A stretch of 64,000 nucleotides of DNA. Origin: Talinum fruticosum (lineage: Eukaryota; Streptophyta; Magnoliopsida; Caryophyllales; Talinaceae). Location: assembly GCA_021018815.1 (NCBI GenBank), contig JAITYX010000053.1, forward strand, positions 3,420,001-3,484,000, written 5' to 3'. The notes beneath the pieces were generated by a model. The model saw only the letters and a list, made by a program, of their open reading frames with translations. It made no database searches and was not told the DNA's origin. The position numbers and the translations under genes are program-made. Below, one piece after another: positions 43,856-56,182 of this stretch (positions within the stretch are counted from its first letter, which is position 1; each line of letters opens with the position of its first letter).

Positions 43856-45525
43856 CCGAGCCTCCAACAGACCTAGTTCAAGAATTTGAGCAACTCAATC
43901 AAGAGTCATTACAAGGACCTCAAACCCAAGAAGGAACCGACATTGCAACAACCGTAGAACCAAGTTTTCAAGATCCTAGTAGGGTAAATTAAAGGTTAGG
44001 AAGAGCTTTCAGGTATAGATCTAGGCACTCCCTTATAACATTATCTCATATATCAACTCAGCTGTGTATACTCGGTTCTTCTCTTTATAATTTTTGTGCA
44101 TTTGCTACATTCATTTTCTTAGTTTGAGGGAAACCAAGTTTGGACCTTAACCGACCAACCAACAGACCACCCAATTATAGAAACCAAATGGGTTTTCAAA
44201 AACAAACTTGATGAGGAGAGTTTGGTAGTTAGGAATAAGGCCATACTAGTTACTCAAGGGTACAATCAGGAAGAAGGTATTGATTATGGCGAAACCTTTG
44301 CACCAATTGTTAGAATTGAAGCCATTAGAATCTTACTTGTATTTGCATCAAGTATGAATATCGGACTTTATCAAATGGATGTCAAAAGTGCTTTCCTGAA
44401 TGAATTTATTCAATAAGTTTATATTGAGCAACCCCTAGATTGAAAATCCTCATTTTCCAAACTATCTTTTCAAATTACAAAAAGATCTTTATGGTTAAAA
44501 ACAAGCTCTTAGGGCTTGGTATGAAAGGTTAAGCAATTTCTTAGATGAAAGTGGTTTTAAAGGAGGTTTGATTGATAAAATTTATTTACAAAAACCAAGT
44601 GGAAGGATTTCATTATTATTCGATTTATGTTGATGATTTTTTTTTGGTGCTACTAATGAAACCCTCTACCAAGTTTTTTCGAGTTGATGAGACATGAATT
44701 CCAAATGAGTATGATGGGAGAATTAAATTTCTTCATTAGATTGTAAATCAATCAAGAAAAGGATGAAATATATGTTAATAAGACCAAGTATGTGAAAGAG
44801 TTGCTAAAGAAGTACAAGCATCGGGATGCAAAGCTAGTAGCTATATCAATGGCCAACAACACAAAACTGGACTCGTAAGAGGTAGGTAAGTTAGTATATC
44901 AAAAATCTATAGAGGTATGATTGGATCTCTATACTTTACCTAACTTCCAAGTAGGCCAGATGTCATGTTTAGTGTAGGCCTTTATGAAAGATTTCAGGCT
45001 AATCCAAAGGAATTTCATCTCACTACGGGAGGAGGATATTTATATTTCTTGCAGCGCTCAGTCACTTGGTCTCTCGGTATTCCAAAGACTCAATTTTGAC
45101 CCTTTGTGGCTACTCAAATGCTTATTATGTTGGATATAAAGTTAATAGAAAAATACATCATGAGCATGCCAATTCCTTAGACGCTCCTTGATCTTATAGC
45201 ACTCCAAGAATCGAACTCAATTGCTTTATCAATTGTTGAAGCTGAATAAATAGCTGCATGAGCTAGTTGTGTTCAGTTATTGTGGATCAAGCAACACTTA
45301 AAATCTCTTGGACTAACCTTCTCATCCATTCCTATTAATAAGGATAACAAAGAATCCAATTCAAAACTCAAAGACAAAGAATATTAAGGTTAGATGTAAT
45401 TTTCTCGAGAGATCATACTGAGAAAGGTGATATTGTTTTAGAATTTATTCCTTCTAAGCTTCAATTAGCTGATATTTTCACTAAGGTTTTAGGTAAAGAT
45501 CCGTTTTTCTTTATTAGAAATGTGG
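43856..45525 (+). pseudogene. SIRE relative D: RT and RNase H remnant
   Basis: Begins with the same CCGAGCCTCCAACAGACC joint as C. RT blocks: [20 protein letters not shown] near 44240, [11 protein letters not shown] near 44375, YVDD at 44626-44637. RNase H remnants at 44900-45480 end in an LADIFTK-like block and FFFIRN. More stops and small deletions than C. Integrase, protease, gag and PBS are absent. Confidence 0.82.
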
Positions 45526-46012
45526 ATTCATAATATCACATATTAATCAATAAAAGAGAGATTCAATAACTAAAAGAATGATCAAGGAACTTGGTATGAT
45601 GAATGCATGATTATGTGATTACTTGATTGATTGATTATGTGTTTATTTAGTTGAAAATGTTTTTAATGTGAGAAATCTCATACATTGGTAGTTCAATTGA
45701 TAACTCATGAAACCGAGCCTTAGTCATCGGTTATCTAAGTCTTATCTAATCACTCGAACGGCTAATTGAGTCGATTCATTTCTAACTAAAATGAACATTC
45801 GGATATTTAAGGTCATCTCTAATTAATAGAGAATCTTGGATAATGTTTTCACAAACCATTTTATGTTATCCCACGCTTTCTAATTCAAAAAAAAAAAAAC
45901 TAGTCGTTGGAACTGTTGACTCATCTATGTGCTGGGAACTAGCCTTATAGTTGTAGCCATTAGAGAGCTCCGATACTCGGATAATCTTTTCAACCGTTTA
46001 AGAGTATTTTTC

Positions 46013-46020
46013 TATAAATA
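46013..46020 (+). promoter_or_regulatory. Putative internal TATA box upstream of env-position ORF, copy D
   Basis: TATAAATA 274 bp before ATG 46287, with TCAACCGTTTAAG about 20 bp upstream. Fourth instance of the conserved arrangement. Confidence 0.48.
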
Positions 46021-46286
46021 CTCTTCATTCTTACTCATTTCTCACCTTGAATTCCCTCTCACAATTTCTTTCTCTTTCTCTCACCTACTTAAACTCACTC
46101 TCTCGCTTACTCGGATCTGCTCTCTCTCAAGCATTCTTAGTCGAGTTTAAGTTCTAAGTCTTACTTTCTCTCTCATTTCACTCAGTCTTTGTTCTTAATC
46201 TTTATTCTCATTACCTCTCAAACTTCTACTCTTTTTATTCGTCTTTCTCTCAGCCAAACAGACAAAGAGAAATCTTAAGGTTGAGG

Positions 46287-47620
46287 ATGCCTGTACAACT
46301 AAGAAGAAGCCAAGAACATATTCTAGAATCACCCTTCAAATCTCTAACCATAAGGCCTCAAAAAGTAAGACCTTAGAAAAGAAACCAGGATCCTCTTTAA
46401 AGTTAGGGAATTTTAAAACCCGTAGTCGTTCCACACTATTATGTGAACAACAAATTCTTCCTTTCTATCAAAAATTTTGTGGTTTCACAACCTGAATTCC
46501 ACAAAAATCCTCAACCTTCTCACCTTCCGTGGCTATGTTTAGCCTTCACTAGTCATAGAATTCTATCAAAATCTCACCTCCACATATTCAATTCCGATCT
46601 TGCAAGTCCAAGGGAAAAATATTATCATCAATCTTGCCCTTGTTCACAAAATTTTTAACATAGATTATCTTTTCCTCAACTACAATACTCAAGCAATTTG
46701 TTGAGGTTGCAAATGACTTATACATTAAATACTCTCGAGTCAAACCAAAAGTTCGAAAGAAATTTTCTCATCACGTAGTTAAAGCCTCGAACTCGGACTT
46801 CTTTGTTTCTTTTTGATGAGGACAATGTTCTCTTTCATTCTTTCCAAGAGAACTTAAATAATTCTCTTCTAAAAGTCATCTATGACATCATGGAAGACAT
46901 TGATATTAATTTGTTTCCTTTTATTCCTTAATATATCGCTTATATCCTTTCGTATTCCAAAACCTCTCTCTTCCCTTTGGAGATATTCTATCCAAAAGCT
47001 TTGCTCATTATGAGTTTAAGCTTCCTGAAAAATTTCGCTCTCCTGCTATGTTGATTAGGAAGGATGAATTATTGAATCTTGGCTACCAGGAAACGTCACT
47101 CGCGATCTTAGAGTCACTCATCCGAGATCGCTCAGCAACCTCCTCCACAACTTCTTCCGACCCCTGGTCCTTCCGAGCCTAGTGCCTCTGCTAAGATTTT
47201 TGAGAAACCGGCTTCTCATTTTTCCTTTCTTGCCAAATAATTCAATGATACCTTGGATTCATTCAAAAGTTTTATCCCTCTCCTTTTTCAAGTGTAAGCA
47301 ACTCTTTAAAAAGACTTAGCCGAGCCCAAAACTCTCACTAAGGAGCCGACGTACATGTTCCAGGGTGTTCATATCACCCTCAATCAGCCTCTGCAGTACA
47401 AAGAAGAAGAAGTAGAAGAAGAAGATAATGAAGAAGAAGAAGATGATGATAATGATGATTCCTCCGATGAATCTTTTAAAAGTTGGTACCTTTGAGACTC
47501 AAAGGGAAAAGAGGAAGAAAGCTCTACCGTAGCCTTCAAAGGCTACTCGAAGCGTAAAAGGTGAGGACTCAACAGAAGAGGATGAACATGAAGAGGAAAA
47601 GCAACATCAATTAGTTTGAT
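46287..47620 (+). pseudogene. Env-position ORF of SIRE relative D
   Basis: ATG 46287 (MPVQLRRSQEHI) follows a pyrimidine-rich leader. The first ~30 residues are basic, as in the other copies. The middle is frameshifted. A Glu/Asp run at 47400-47470 matches the acidic patch of B, and a basic CPRSRTQPSHK-like tail near 47615 matches the C-terminus. Identification rests mainly on position and layout. Confidence 0.6.
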
Positions 47621-48044
47621 GCCCAAGAAGTCGAACTCAACCATCTCATAAAACCTCTTCTTCTCAACCACCCCTTCTTGCTTTTCTTTAATTTTTTGTT
47701 GTTTTCGAACATTTTTTTTCTCTTCTAGATTTTCATTTTTGATGAAATGCATTAGGGGCAGAAGAATATGGGTTTTGGTGAACTTAGATGGAGTTCACAT
47801 GTTTACGGGGAGGAATTTTCTATTTTTTTAATTTTGATGTATATATATTTTTCTTTTCGATGAATGAAAATATTTCATTTGATTATTCATGTCTCGAATA
47901 TTACTTGGCCCCTAGTTATTTTTTGTTGTTCTCGCTCTAATACTCGATTTATCGATTTTACTTTGATACTCGTAATTTATTATCTTATTTAGCTTTGTTA
48001 CTCAAACTTTACATTAATATCTTACTCGATCATAAATTCGTAAT

Positions 48045-49311
48045 ATAATTTTTAAATAAAAATTAACAATTTTCTGTATTTTTGAGTGTTTAATACAAAA
48101 ATCTTGAACGAAATACAAATTCAATAATCCGAGCAGCATAAGAACCTCAAATTCAACTTCAATTCAAATATAAAAATCATATACAAACACAAAAGTCATA
48201 AATAATCAAACTTCAATTCACCAACATCCATAAAAACTAATTGAAAAAAAGCAAGAGTATTACATTATTTACAAACACAAGTTATGTTCATCTTCCTTTT
48301 CCTCTTCTTCTTCCTCTTTCTCATTATCTTCACCTTCTACCTCATTTTCACTCCAACCATGCCTATCAAAATAAATTATATCAAATCCTCTAAAATCTGA
48401 AATTTTATGGTAAACAAAGTAAATTATAAATACAACCAACAATGAGGGAGGATGGAGAAAGCATAACTACAAGATGTTAAAGGTGGTTAGTTGGAGGTGG
48501 TGGCGGCGGTGGCGGTGGTGGCCTCTTGCTCTCTCACACTCTCGCTCTCTCTAATTCTCAATCTATCTCTCGCTTATGATTTTGCCGAGCCTCGTTGAAG
48601 TCGGGTTTTTATTTGCAACATAACAACGGATCAGCGACGGACGAGTCCGTCGCTACTTAAAAAATTTAGTTAGCGACGTAATCCGTCCGTCGCTAATTAA
48701 AAATTTTTAAATTTCAAAACCGGAGAAAATTTAATAGCCCACCAACCTAACATTTTTCAAATTTTAAATTAGCGACGTAATTAGTTCATCGTTAACTAAA
48801 AATTTAAAAATTTTATATATTTGAAAAATGAAAATAAGCGGCACATTTAAATTTTGAAAATTTTAGATTAGCGACTGAATTAGAGACGAAAAATTCCGTC
48901 GCTAATTTAAATTTGAAAATTTTTATCTTTCTTTCAAATTAAAATAGGCGGCAAATTTAAAATTTTTAAAATTTTGAATTAGCGACAGAATAATTCCGTA
49001 GCTAATTAAAAATTAGATTTAGCGACTGATCGATTCCGTCACTAAGTAAAAAAAATTAGATTTAGCAACGGAATCAGCGACGGATAGATTCCGTCGCTAA
49101 ATAAAAAAATTAAAAAATTATTTTCAAAAATCCGTCGCTATTTTTTCCATTTTCGCCGTTAGGTCCGTCGCTAATAAGTAAAATAGCGACGGAATTTGTT
49201 TTCGTCGCTAATTCCATCGTTAAGTTCATTTTATCTCGATAATTGTCGGCTTCCGTCGATAGATAACGCACGGACACGATTCCGTTGCTATTTAATGTTT
49301 TTGTAGTAGTC
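48045..49311 (-). mobile_element. CACTA-3 terminal fragment
   Basis: In minus sense it starts CTACTACAAAAACATT at 49311-49296 (the expected outer CA is changed to GA). It continues with about 680 bp of subterminal repeats based on AGCGACGGA/TCCGTCGCTA, then a short transcribed-looking region with GAGAGAGCGAGAG and a CCGCCACCGCC patch, an intron-like stretch, and an acidic ORF end (NEVEGEDNEKEEEEE-like) near 48290-48360 with a stop. The left terminus is not seen. Its termini and repeats differ from CACTA-1, so it is a separate family. Confidence 0.72.
48600..49300. repeat. CACTA-3 subterminal repeats, partly palindromic
   Basis: More than a dozen copies of TAGCGACGGA and its complement, several arranged head to head (for example CGACGGACGAGTCCGTCG near 48637). 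Spacers are A/T-rich. Confidence 0.88.
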
Positions 49312-51850
49312 TCGGGTTAGGGTTTCAACTCAAGAGTGGACGATGAAGGAGAATTTGGGTTGGAATCAAGAGCTAATATGGTGGGGGACATGTGTGGTGA
49401 TGCATGCACTAATGCACAAATTGACTCAATGTCACAAGGCCCAACATCACAAGTAAATGCATCAAATTCACGATCATACCCCATCATGAAAGACTCAAAT
49501 CACATGCTATCTACTCATCATTAAGTTCATCAAATTCATGCACTAACTCATCAAAACAAAAGTCACTTACCCAATTAAGGGTAGAGTGCTCCACATCATC
49601 AAGGCCATTAGGTTGCTTTTATAAGTTAAACACATTAACATCCATGGTCATGTTGTCAAAATTCAACTTCATTTTTCCTTTCTTACAATTAATCAAAGCA
49701 TTTGTCATGGCAAGGAATGGATGGCCAAGAATAACCAGAATCTTATTTTTCGGACAAGTAACCATTTCGGTTTCAAGCACTACAAAGTCAACTCGAAACA
49801 CAAATTCACCAACTTTGACTAAGACATCCTCAATCATTCCTTCAGGCAACCTAGTGGAATGATCGACTAGTTGAAGTACGATCCTAGTTGGCTTGAGTTC
49901 CCCTAACCCGAGTCTCTCATAAATACTTAAGGTAAAAAATTCACACTTGTACCTAAGTCAAGCAAAGCTCTATGAAAAATTTGACTCCCTCTAGTAATGA
50001 AAAGAATCGGAAACCCCGGATCTTTGTACTTTATGGGCATAGGGCTAGAGACGACGTAACTTGCATTAGAAGTCAAGAAGATTATTTTAGGAACATTTGT
50101 TGTTCTTTTAGTGGTGCACAACTCTTTGAGAAACTTAGCATATGATGGCGTTTGTGAAATGGCATCAAGCAAAGGGATGTTGATTTTGACTTGCGAAAAT
50201 GTTTCTTGTATCTTATCAACATGGGCTTGGTCTTTCTTCCCCGAAGACGATTTGGGAAATGAGGGACAGGCTTTGGAACCCTTGTAGGGGAGTGACCTTT
50301 GGACTAGATGTATCAACAAGTGATCGGAGTTTCATTTTCCTTAGGGTCTCCTCTACTCATATCAGTGGACTAACTAGAAGAAGGTTTGGGCACCACATTA
50401 GAATCACAATCAAGATGGGGTGGGGATTTTCATCATTATTAGCATCACAAGTAGGTTCACCAACATGAATATCAATTTTCCTCCCCAATCTCAAAGTTAT
50501 CATGCTATTCACTTTTCGCACATCATTGTGATTTTTCACTCTCGGGTCATTAGGCGGAAATGAAGAGCTTTCCCATGGATTTACCTTGGGTTAGCTGGGA
50601 AACACACCTTTCTCCCTATTTGCCATGAAAAATTGGGAGAATTGTTCATTCATTGTTATCATAATTTTCTCCACGTTAGAATTATTTTCCCTTTTCATGT
50701 CATAAAGTCTTTTCTCAATTCTATCATATTCATTATAACCCTGGTCAAGGTTGGGATTAAGCCACAAATAGGGAGGGGGCCCTCTTGGTGCATTCTATGC
50801 ACCTTGAAGGGGGGCCTAGTGAATTGTGAGTTAGAAGAGTTTCCTTGGAAACCTCATTGATTGTTAGGCATTGAAGCATGTGATCCCATCCATTAGAAAC
50901 TTGGGTGCTGAGCCCATCTTAGATTATAGGTTGGGGAGTATAGATCAAACTTGGGCCTTTGAAAGGCTACATTGACATGCTCATGGCTATTAGGCACTTG
51001 CTGAGCAAAATATAGACAAGCAATCAAAGAATGTTCACTTGATTGACATTGTGAGCAAGTAGCTAAAGGAGGTTGTGAGATTGGGGCTTGACCTTATGCA
51101 AGAGAAAGCCCTTTAATCGTGTTTTCTAAGGCAATGACCTTCAAGTCAAAATAACTCGTGCCATTCACCATATGCATCCCTCCCCTTTGACCACTAATAA
51201 TTCTAACATTTATATTTTCGTCCCTTGTAGTTTCCCAATGCATGGTCTTTTCGGCTATGTTTTCATAAAAGTCTCATGCCTCATCATCGGTCATATTAAG
51301 AAAATCACATTCACACATAGATTCAATCATAGTTTAGGTTTGTTGATCAAGACCCTTACACATAATTTGACACAAACGAGACAATTCAAGACCATGATGA
51401 GGGCATTGGGTCAAAAGATCCTTAAACCTCTCAAAGTATTTCTAAAAAGACTCTTTTTCTTGTTGCATGAAGTGATTAATCTCATTCCTAAACCGGACAG
51501 TTTTTCATACTTTCGAAGAAACACCCATACAAATTCATCCCATGTAGTAATGGAACAAGCGGGAAGGCTATAAATCCACTTCTTTTCCATGTCTCTTAAG
51601 GCGAAAGGAATAAGTCTTAGCCTTATAATATCAGTTGAAACATTATTAAAGTACACCATTTGACACACTTCCTCAAACTCTCTCAAAAGCATATAAGGTG
51701 CTTTGGTCCAAAAAAGGTGGGAAGCATTTGAGTCTACTGGGGCTAAAGAACAAATTGAGTTCCATCTTGGAGGTCCGGGAGATTGAAACAAGAGAGAAGA
51801 GTGGACCTCGGTGGGTAGAAGATGACAATTAAGAGTCCTACAAGGTTAAA
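49312..51850 (-). pseudogene. Ty3-type (Athila-like) gag-protease
   Basis: Read on minus. Gag at 51411-51791 has NNVSTDIIRLRLIPFALRD and SLPACSITTWDEFVWVFLRK, the plant Ty3 retrotransposon gag signature. Further on, 49927-50319 has INIPLLDAISQTPSYAKFLK, KYKDPGFPILFI and ALLDLGTSVNFLP, in which DLGTS takes the place of the aspartic-protease DTGA-type motif, as in Athila. 49619-49849 has PEGMIEDVLVKV and ILGHPFLAMTNALINC, and 49520-49600 has a DELVHEFDELNDE-like extension. RT and later domains are missing; CACTA-3 begins at the break. Stops and shifts are moderate. Confidence 0.85.
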
Positions 51851-52106
51851 CCTCTTGTTCAGTCTCTTAGTTATTCTCAGTCATTTCTTGGTTAAATGGC
51901 GGTAAGGGTTCGGTTGCTTCGTCAATTCTAGTTAATCTACCACAATTTTAGTCTCGAAACCAAACACTCATTCAACACAAGAAGAATGTTCCATTTTTTA
52001 GATTTTCTATTTTAATCTTTTTTTAATCTTCTTTTTCTAGAAACAGAGCAACATAAAGATTTATATACACATTATTCAATCAAAAATTGGCAGTAACTTA
52101 ATGCCT

Positions 52107-52131
52107 CCATCCCCTGCAACGACGTCAAAAT
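52107..52131 (-). other. Athila-like primer binding site (degenerate)
   Basis: Minus sense reads TTTTGACGTCGTTGCAGGGG then ATGG. It is close to the TTGGCGCCGTTGCCGGGGA type site that follows the LTR in plant Athila/Tat elements. It fixes the position of the LTR end. Confidence 0.7.
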
Positions 52132-52132
52132 T

Positions 52133-53258
52133 TGTTCGTCGTATTTCAAGGGTTTAGGAAATGTCCTCCTCAGAGATGGAATGTAATTAACACTAATGTT
52201 TTGATTGAATGAGATTCACAAATAAACTACCAAAATAGCAAGCAAATAACACTAAAACTAACAATCACACTACAACTAAGTTATCTAAGGATGATCAAAG
52301 CCCACATGGCTCACAACAACCAAACTTCATCCTCACAATATCATCTATTTCACAATTACTTAGAAACAAATAACAATCCTAAATATCCACAACTAAGAAA
52401 GCAAATAATAACTATCCTAAATAGCCACAACTAAGCAAAATGTAAAAAGAATGAGATTAGGGAAAAATTATCTATTCAAACCACTTCGAAGACCACTTCT
52501 TTTTCAATCTCAAGCAGATTTCTCCATTTAAGGGCACTAATTTTATGGGTCTAACCATTGAAAAACAAAGAGAAAGGAAAAGAGAGAGAAATTGATGGCA
52601 CTAATGCAACCAATGTGATGTTTGAGATTGTAAAAGTAACGAAAAGACTTGAACCTAATCAAAGGTGAGTCTTTACTCACTTTTTCCCTCTCTTTGACCT
52701 CAAGGGGTGGATTTTGGGTTGGATTTTTGAAGGAATCAAAATAGAGCATTAATAGAAATACATGAAAATAACATCAAACTAAATAAAATTCGCAAAGAAA
52801 TAAAAAGGAAATAAAAAACTTAAACTTGCATTGATTCAAGCTCAAAGTAGCAAGAGAGTGTAGAGAGAAAAGCTGATGAAAAATTCAGAAAAGACCCTAA
52901 AAATGACAAAGCTCCCCTTTTCAAGGGTCAAACAAGCGTATTTATAAAACCCAGGATTTAAAGTGGCATGGTCATGACCGTGCCATACCTCTGGTTCTTA
53001 GTTCAAAACAAGGCAAACTATGGCATGAGAGTGCCGGTTTCGGCACGGTCGTGCCAAGAACCGGCATTGTCACGCCAAGAACCGCACTGGCATACCAAAA
53101 ACAAGTACTCGGAGTGCCATGTTCTGTTGGGCTTCTTTCTTCATGCTTTGTTCTTTGCTTTCTCGGGCCCGAACCACGCCTTCTTTTGGCTCCTTAAATC
53201 TTTAATGGCATCCGAGTTTTCGCTCCTTTGATTGATTACCTAATAAAGTAAAAACGCA
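52133..53258 (-). repeat. Probable 5' LTR of the Athila-like element
   Basis: Bounded on the internal side by the PBS. The outer edge is placed at an AACGCA end, where minus sense starts TGCGTTTTTAC, but this is uncertain because no second LTR is available. A TTTATAAA-type box lies near 52940. The stretch 52960-53095 repeats TGCC/GGCA words such as GGCACGGTCGTGCC and CCAAGAACCG. Confidence 0.6.
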
Positions 53259-53289
53259 TAAGAATTCTAAGTTAGAATTTATTGAGAGC

Positions 53290-54960
53290 TAAAGTCGAGT
53301 GTTAGGAGTAGCAAAAATATCTCGATATGAGCTTGAACAACTTACAACCAAAGGTCTTGAAGTATGAAATATTTAGCATTTTACCTTTGTAGAGTTCATA
53401 AGGAGTCTTTTTCAAGAATAGTATGATGAGGCAACGATTTTGAACATAGTTTGCAGTGTTAATAGCTTTCGCCCAAAATAATGAGGGAGATCATTGCTTA
53501 CATCATAGTCCTCACAATTTTCTCCAAGGTTCGATTCTTCCTTTCAACTACTCCATTTTGCTGCGGTGTCTTTAGAGCTGAAAAGTTATAGAATATCCCC
53601 AAGTTATCACAAAGGTTACCAATTTCATCTTTAAATTCACCACCATGGTCGCTTCTAACTCATACAATAAGAGTGTTCTTTTCAACTCAAACCTATCCGA
53701 CCAGCTCGAGCAAATTCTTTGAAACCATCATTTTTATTCCTTAAAAAGAATATCCAAGTAAATATGAAGTAGTCATCAACTACAACAAATACATACTCAC
53801 TACCTTTGATACTCTTTACTGGAATTGGACCACAAAGATCAATATGTAAAAGATCAAGAGGTTTAGAGGTAAAGATAGATTTGATAGCCTTAAATGATGC
53901 TCTAACTTGCTTACCTTTAACACAAGCATCATAAACATGGTCCGTAATGTATTTGCAATTTGGAAGACCTCTTATGAATTCACGGTTTGAAAGTTTATCA
54001 ATAGTACTCATACTGTTATGGCCTAATCTTTTGTGCCCTAGCCATGATTTACTATTTGAGGAGGCTTTAAGGCAATTAAGATTCCGAGGAGGGATGTTAG
54101 TTAGATGAATAACATAAGTATTGTCAACTATGGGTTTAGAAAGTATTACCTTGTTCATCTGAGCATTTTTCACAATACAATTATTAGAACTAAATAATAC
54201 TTCATTACCTTTTCAATAACATTAATTGTATCTTTGCCAAATCCAATAATCGACCTTGACTATCATCACCAAAACAACTTTACCAGATTTTTTATGATGA
54301 AATTTGGAGAATATGGATGGATCACTAGACATATGTCTTGAGCATCCACCATCAATGTATCAATACAGATTTTTCCTTCAAGCATACCCGCACCAAGAAA
54401 AATCAAACGTTTATGCTTACTTTGACCGAGAGGACTCAAATATGACCGGACCAAAAACTATGTCCAGGGATTTTGTCCCTTTGGACACTCAAACTTGGAT
54501 TGTTCTGGGGTCACGACGTCTCGAGGTGGTGAAGCATCAAAGTAGCCCCTTCTTTTCTAAAATTGGAGTGACTTTGAGTCTTTTTAGCATCTTTTTTTCA
54601 AAGAAATTTTTATCGGTGGTTTTCGACTCTCATAGTCAAATCCAAGACCTTGTTTTTTGTAAGAGATACATTGTGATCCCAATATCATGTTAAGATTGTC
54701 TTGTCCCTTGGTAAGCTTTAGAAGAGTCTCATGTGTTTTGTCATATATACTTTTAAAATCATGTTTTTCAAATATGAGATCTTGAGAAATTAATTTTTAA
54801 TCTCCGAGTTTGGTACGAAGAGTTTCACATGAGGTTTTTAAAGTCGATTCTCATTTTGTAAAACTTTTAAAGAGTTTTTCAAGGACTTGATCTTAGCATG
54901 ATAATGGTCCTCAATCCTCGAGACATGTGGGAAGATGATCTTTAGAAAAGGTAAGGATGA
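53290..54960 (-). pseudogene. SIRE relative E: integrase and protease remnant
   Basis: Read on minus. Protease-type YIDGGCSRHMSSDPS is near 54310-54360, with DGG at 54345-54353. Integrase: LGHKRLGHNSMSTIDKL (54030-54090), DACVKGKQV with the preceding Cys replaced by Tyr, LLHIDLCGPIPVKS, and VVVDDY near 53770. A QQNGVVERKN-like block follows near 53540-53575, and an NRCLI-like end near 53430. The sequence then meets the Athila LTR, so RT and beyond are lost from this copy. Confidence 0.82.
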
Positions 54961-56122
54961 ATTGTAATACCTCTTCAATTTGTTCATTAATTGGTTCTTC
55001 TTCCGACTCTAACTATGAGTAAAATCGTGCAAGGTCATTTTTAGCCATCGGACGAAGTTTAGCAACTTCCTCATATTAGCTTTCATTTTTTACGGAGTTA
55101 GAATCACTCCAGGTTGCTACCATAGCCTTCTTTCCTTTGGAAAAATGCTTTTTGTTGTTGTTATTCTTCCTTAAATTTGGACAAGTCCTTAATTATATGA
55201 TCCGGGGATCCACAAACTAAATAATTTCTAGAGTTATATAAATTTTTATAAGAATTTTTATTTTTCTTACCTTTCCGATACTTGTCGTGTTTTCCGAAAG
55301 ATGAGTCACGGTTGAATCTCCTTTTCTATTCGTTGTTGCGGAACATCTTTCTAAATCTAGTAGCTATGAGAGCCAGAGGGTCTTCTTCATTTAGAGATGA
55401 GTAAGAATGAGAATCTTCTTCGTCAATTCTCTTCAAAGCTATTCCTTTCTTTTGCTTAGAATCATCCGAGTTTTCTTGAAGATGGATCCCGTGTGTAAGG
55501 ATCTTTCCAATCAAGTCATCCAGGTTTATCTTACTTAGATCTTGTGCTTCCTCTATGGCAGTGACTTTTAGCCCCCATTACGCCTAAGAAGACATCCGAG
55601 GATTTTTCTGACTACCTCTTTATCTCGATTACTTCTTACCAAGTGATTTCAAATTGTTGAGGATCTCTGAAAATCTAATGTACATGTCTTTGATTCCTTC
55701 GTCGAGCAACATTTTAATAATTCATATTTGTGCACGTCATTGGGTAATTTCAACTCGCCGACTTGACTAGTACCTTCGTAAGTTGTCACCAATGTGTTCC
55801 AAATATTCTTTGTGGTCCCAAAGATCGATATTGGATTGAATTCATTAGGATCCAGACTGCATCGCAAAATGTTAAGAGCTCAAAAATTCTTTGAATACTT
55901 AAGCTTATCATCATGGTAAATTCAGACTTTTGGCTTTGGAGATGCAGGTGTCACCAGTTCTAGTCATAGGAGTGTAATTCCTAGCTTGAACAATTTCCTA
56001 TATCTCATAGTCATGATCTATTAGGAAGACTTCCATAAGTCTCTTCCAATGGGCAAAGTTTAACCCATTAAAGAAACGTGACTTGGTGTAGGTTTTAGAT
56101 TCTAAGTTTTCTCAAATGCCAT
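54961..56122 (-). pseudogene. SIRE relative E: gag remnant
   Basis: ATG 56122 (minus) lies about 50 bp after the PBS-like site. Recognisable gag pieces: TTYEGTSQVGELKLPNDVHK (55730-55790), LTHGIHLQE and DPLALIATRFRKMF (55340-55500), and an acidic Glu-rich region near 55000. Relative to B the zinc knuckle is degraded (near 55180-55220). Many stops. Confidence 0.78.
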
Positions 56123-56182
56123 GATCGTTAGTTCACAAGAAGGTTAATTTTTTAGAAGTATGGAACTAGCTTTGATACTAAT

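Larger units (their letters stand above)
43856..48045 (+). mobile_element. SIRE relative D, tandem partner of C, 3' LTR lost
   Basis: Internal region identical in layout to C (RT, RNase H, spacer with TATA, env-position ORF) but no PPT or 3' LTR is found before CACTA-3 sequence begins near 48045. It shares LTR2 with C, so C and D form a tandem LTR-int-LTR-int array. Confidence 0.75.
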
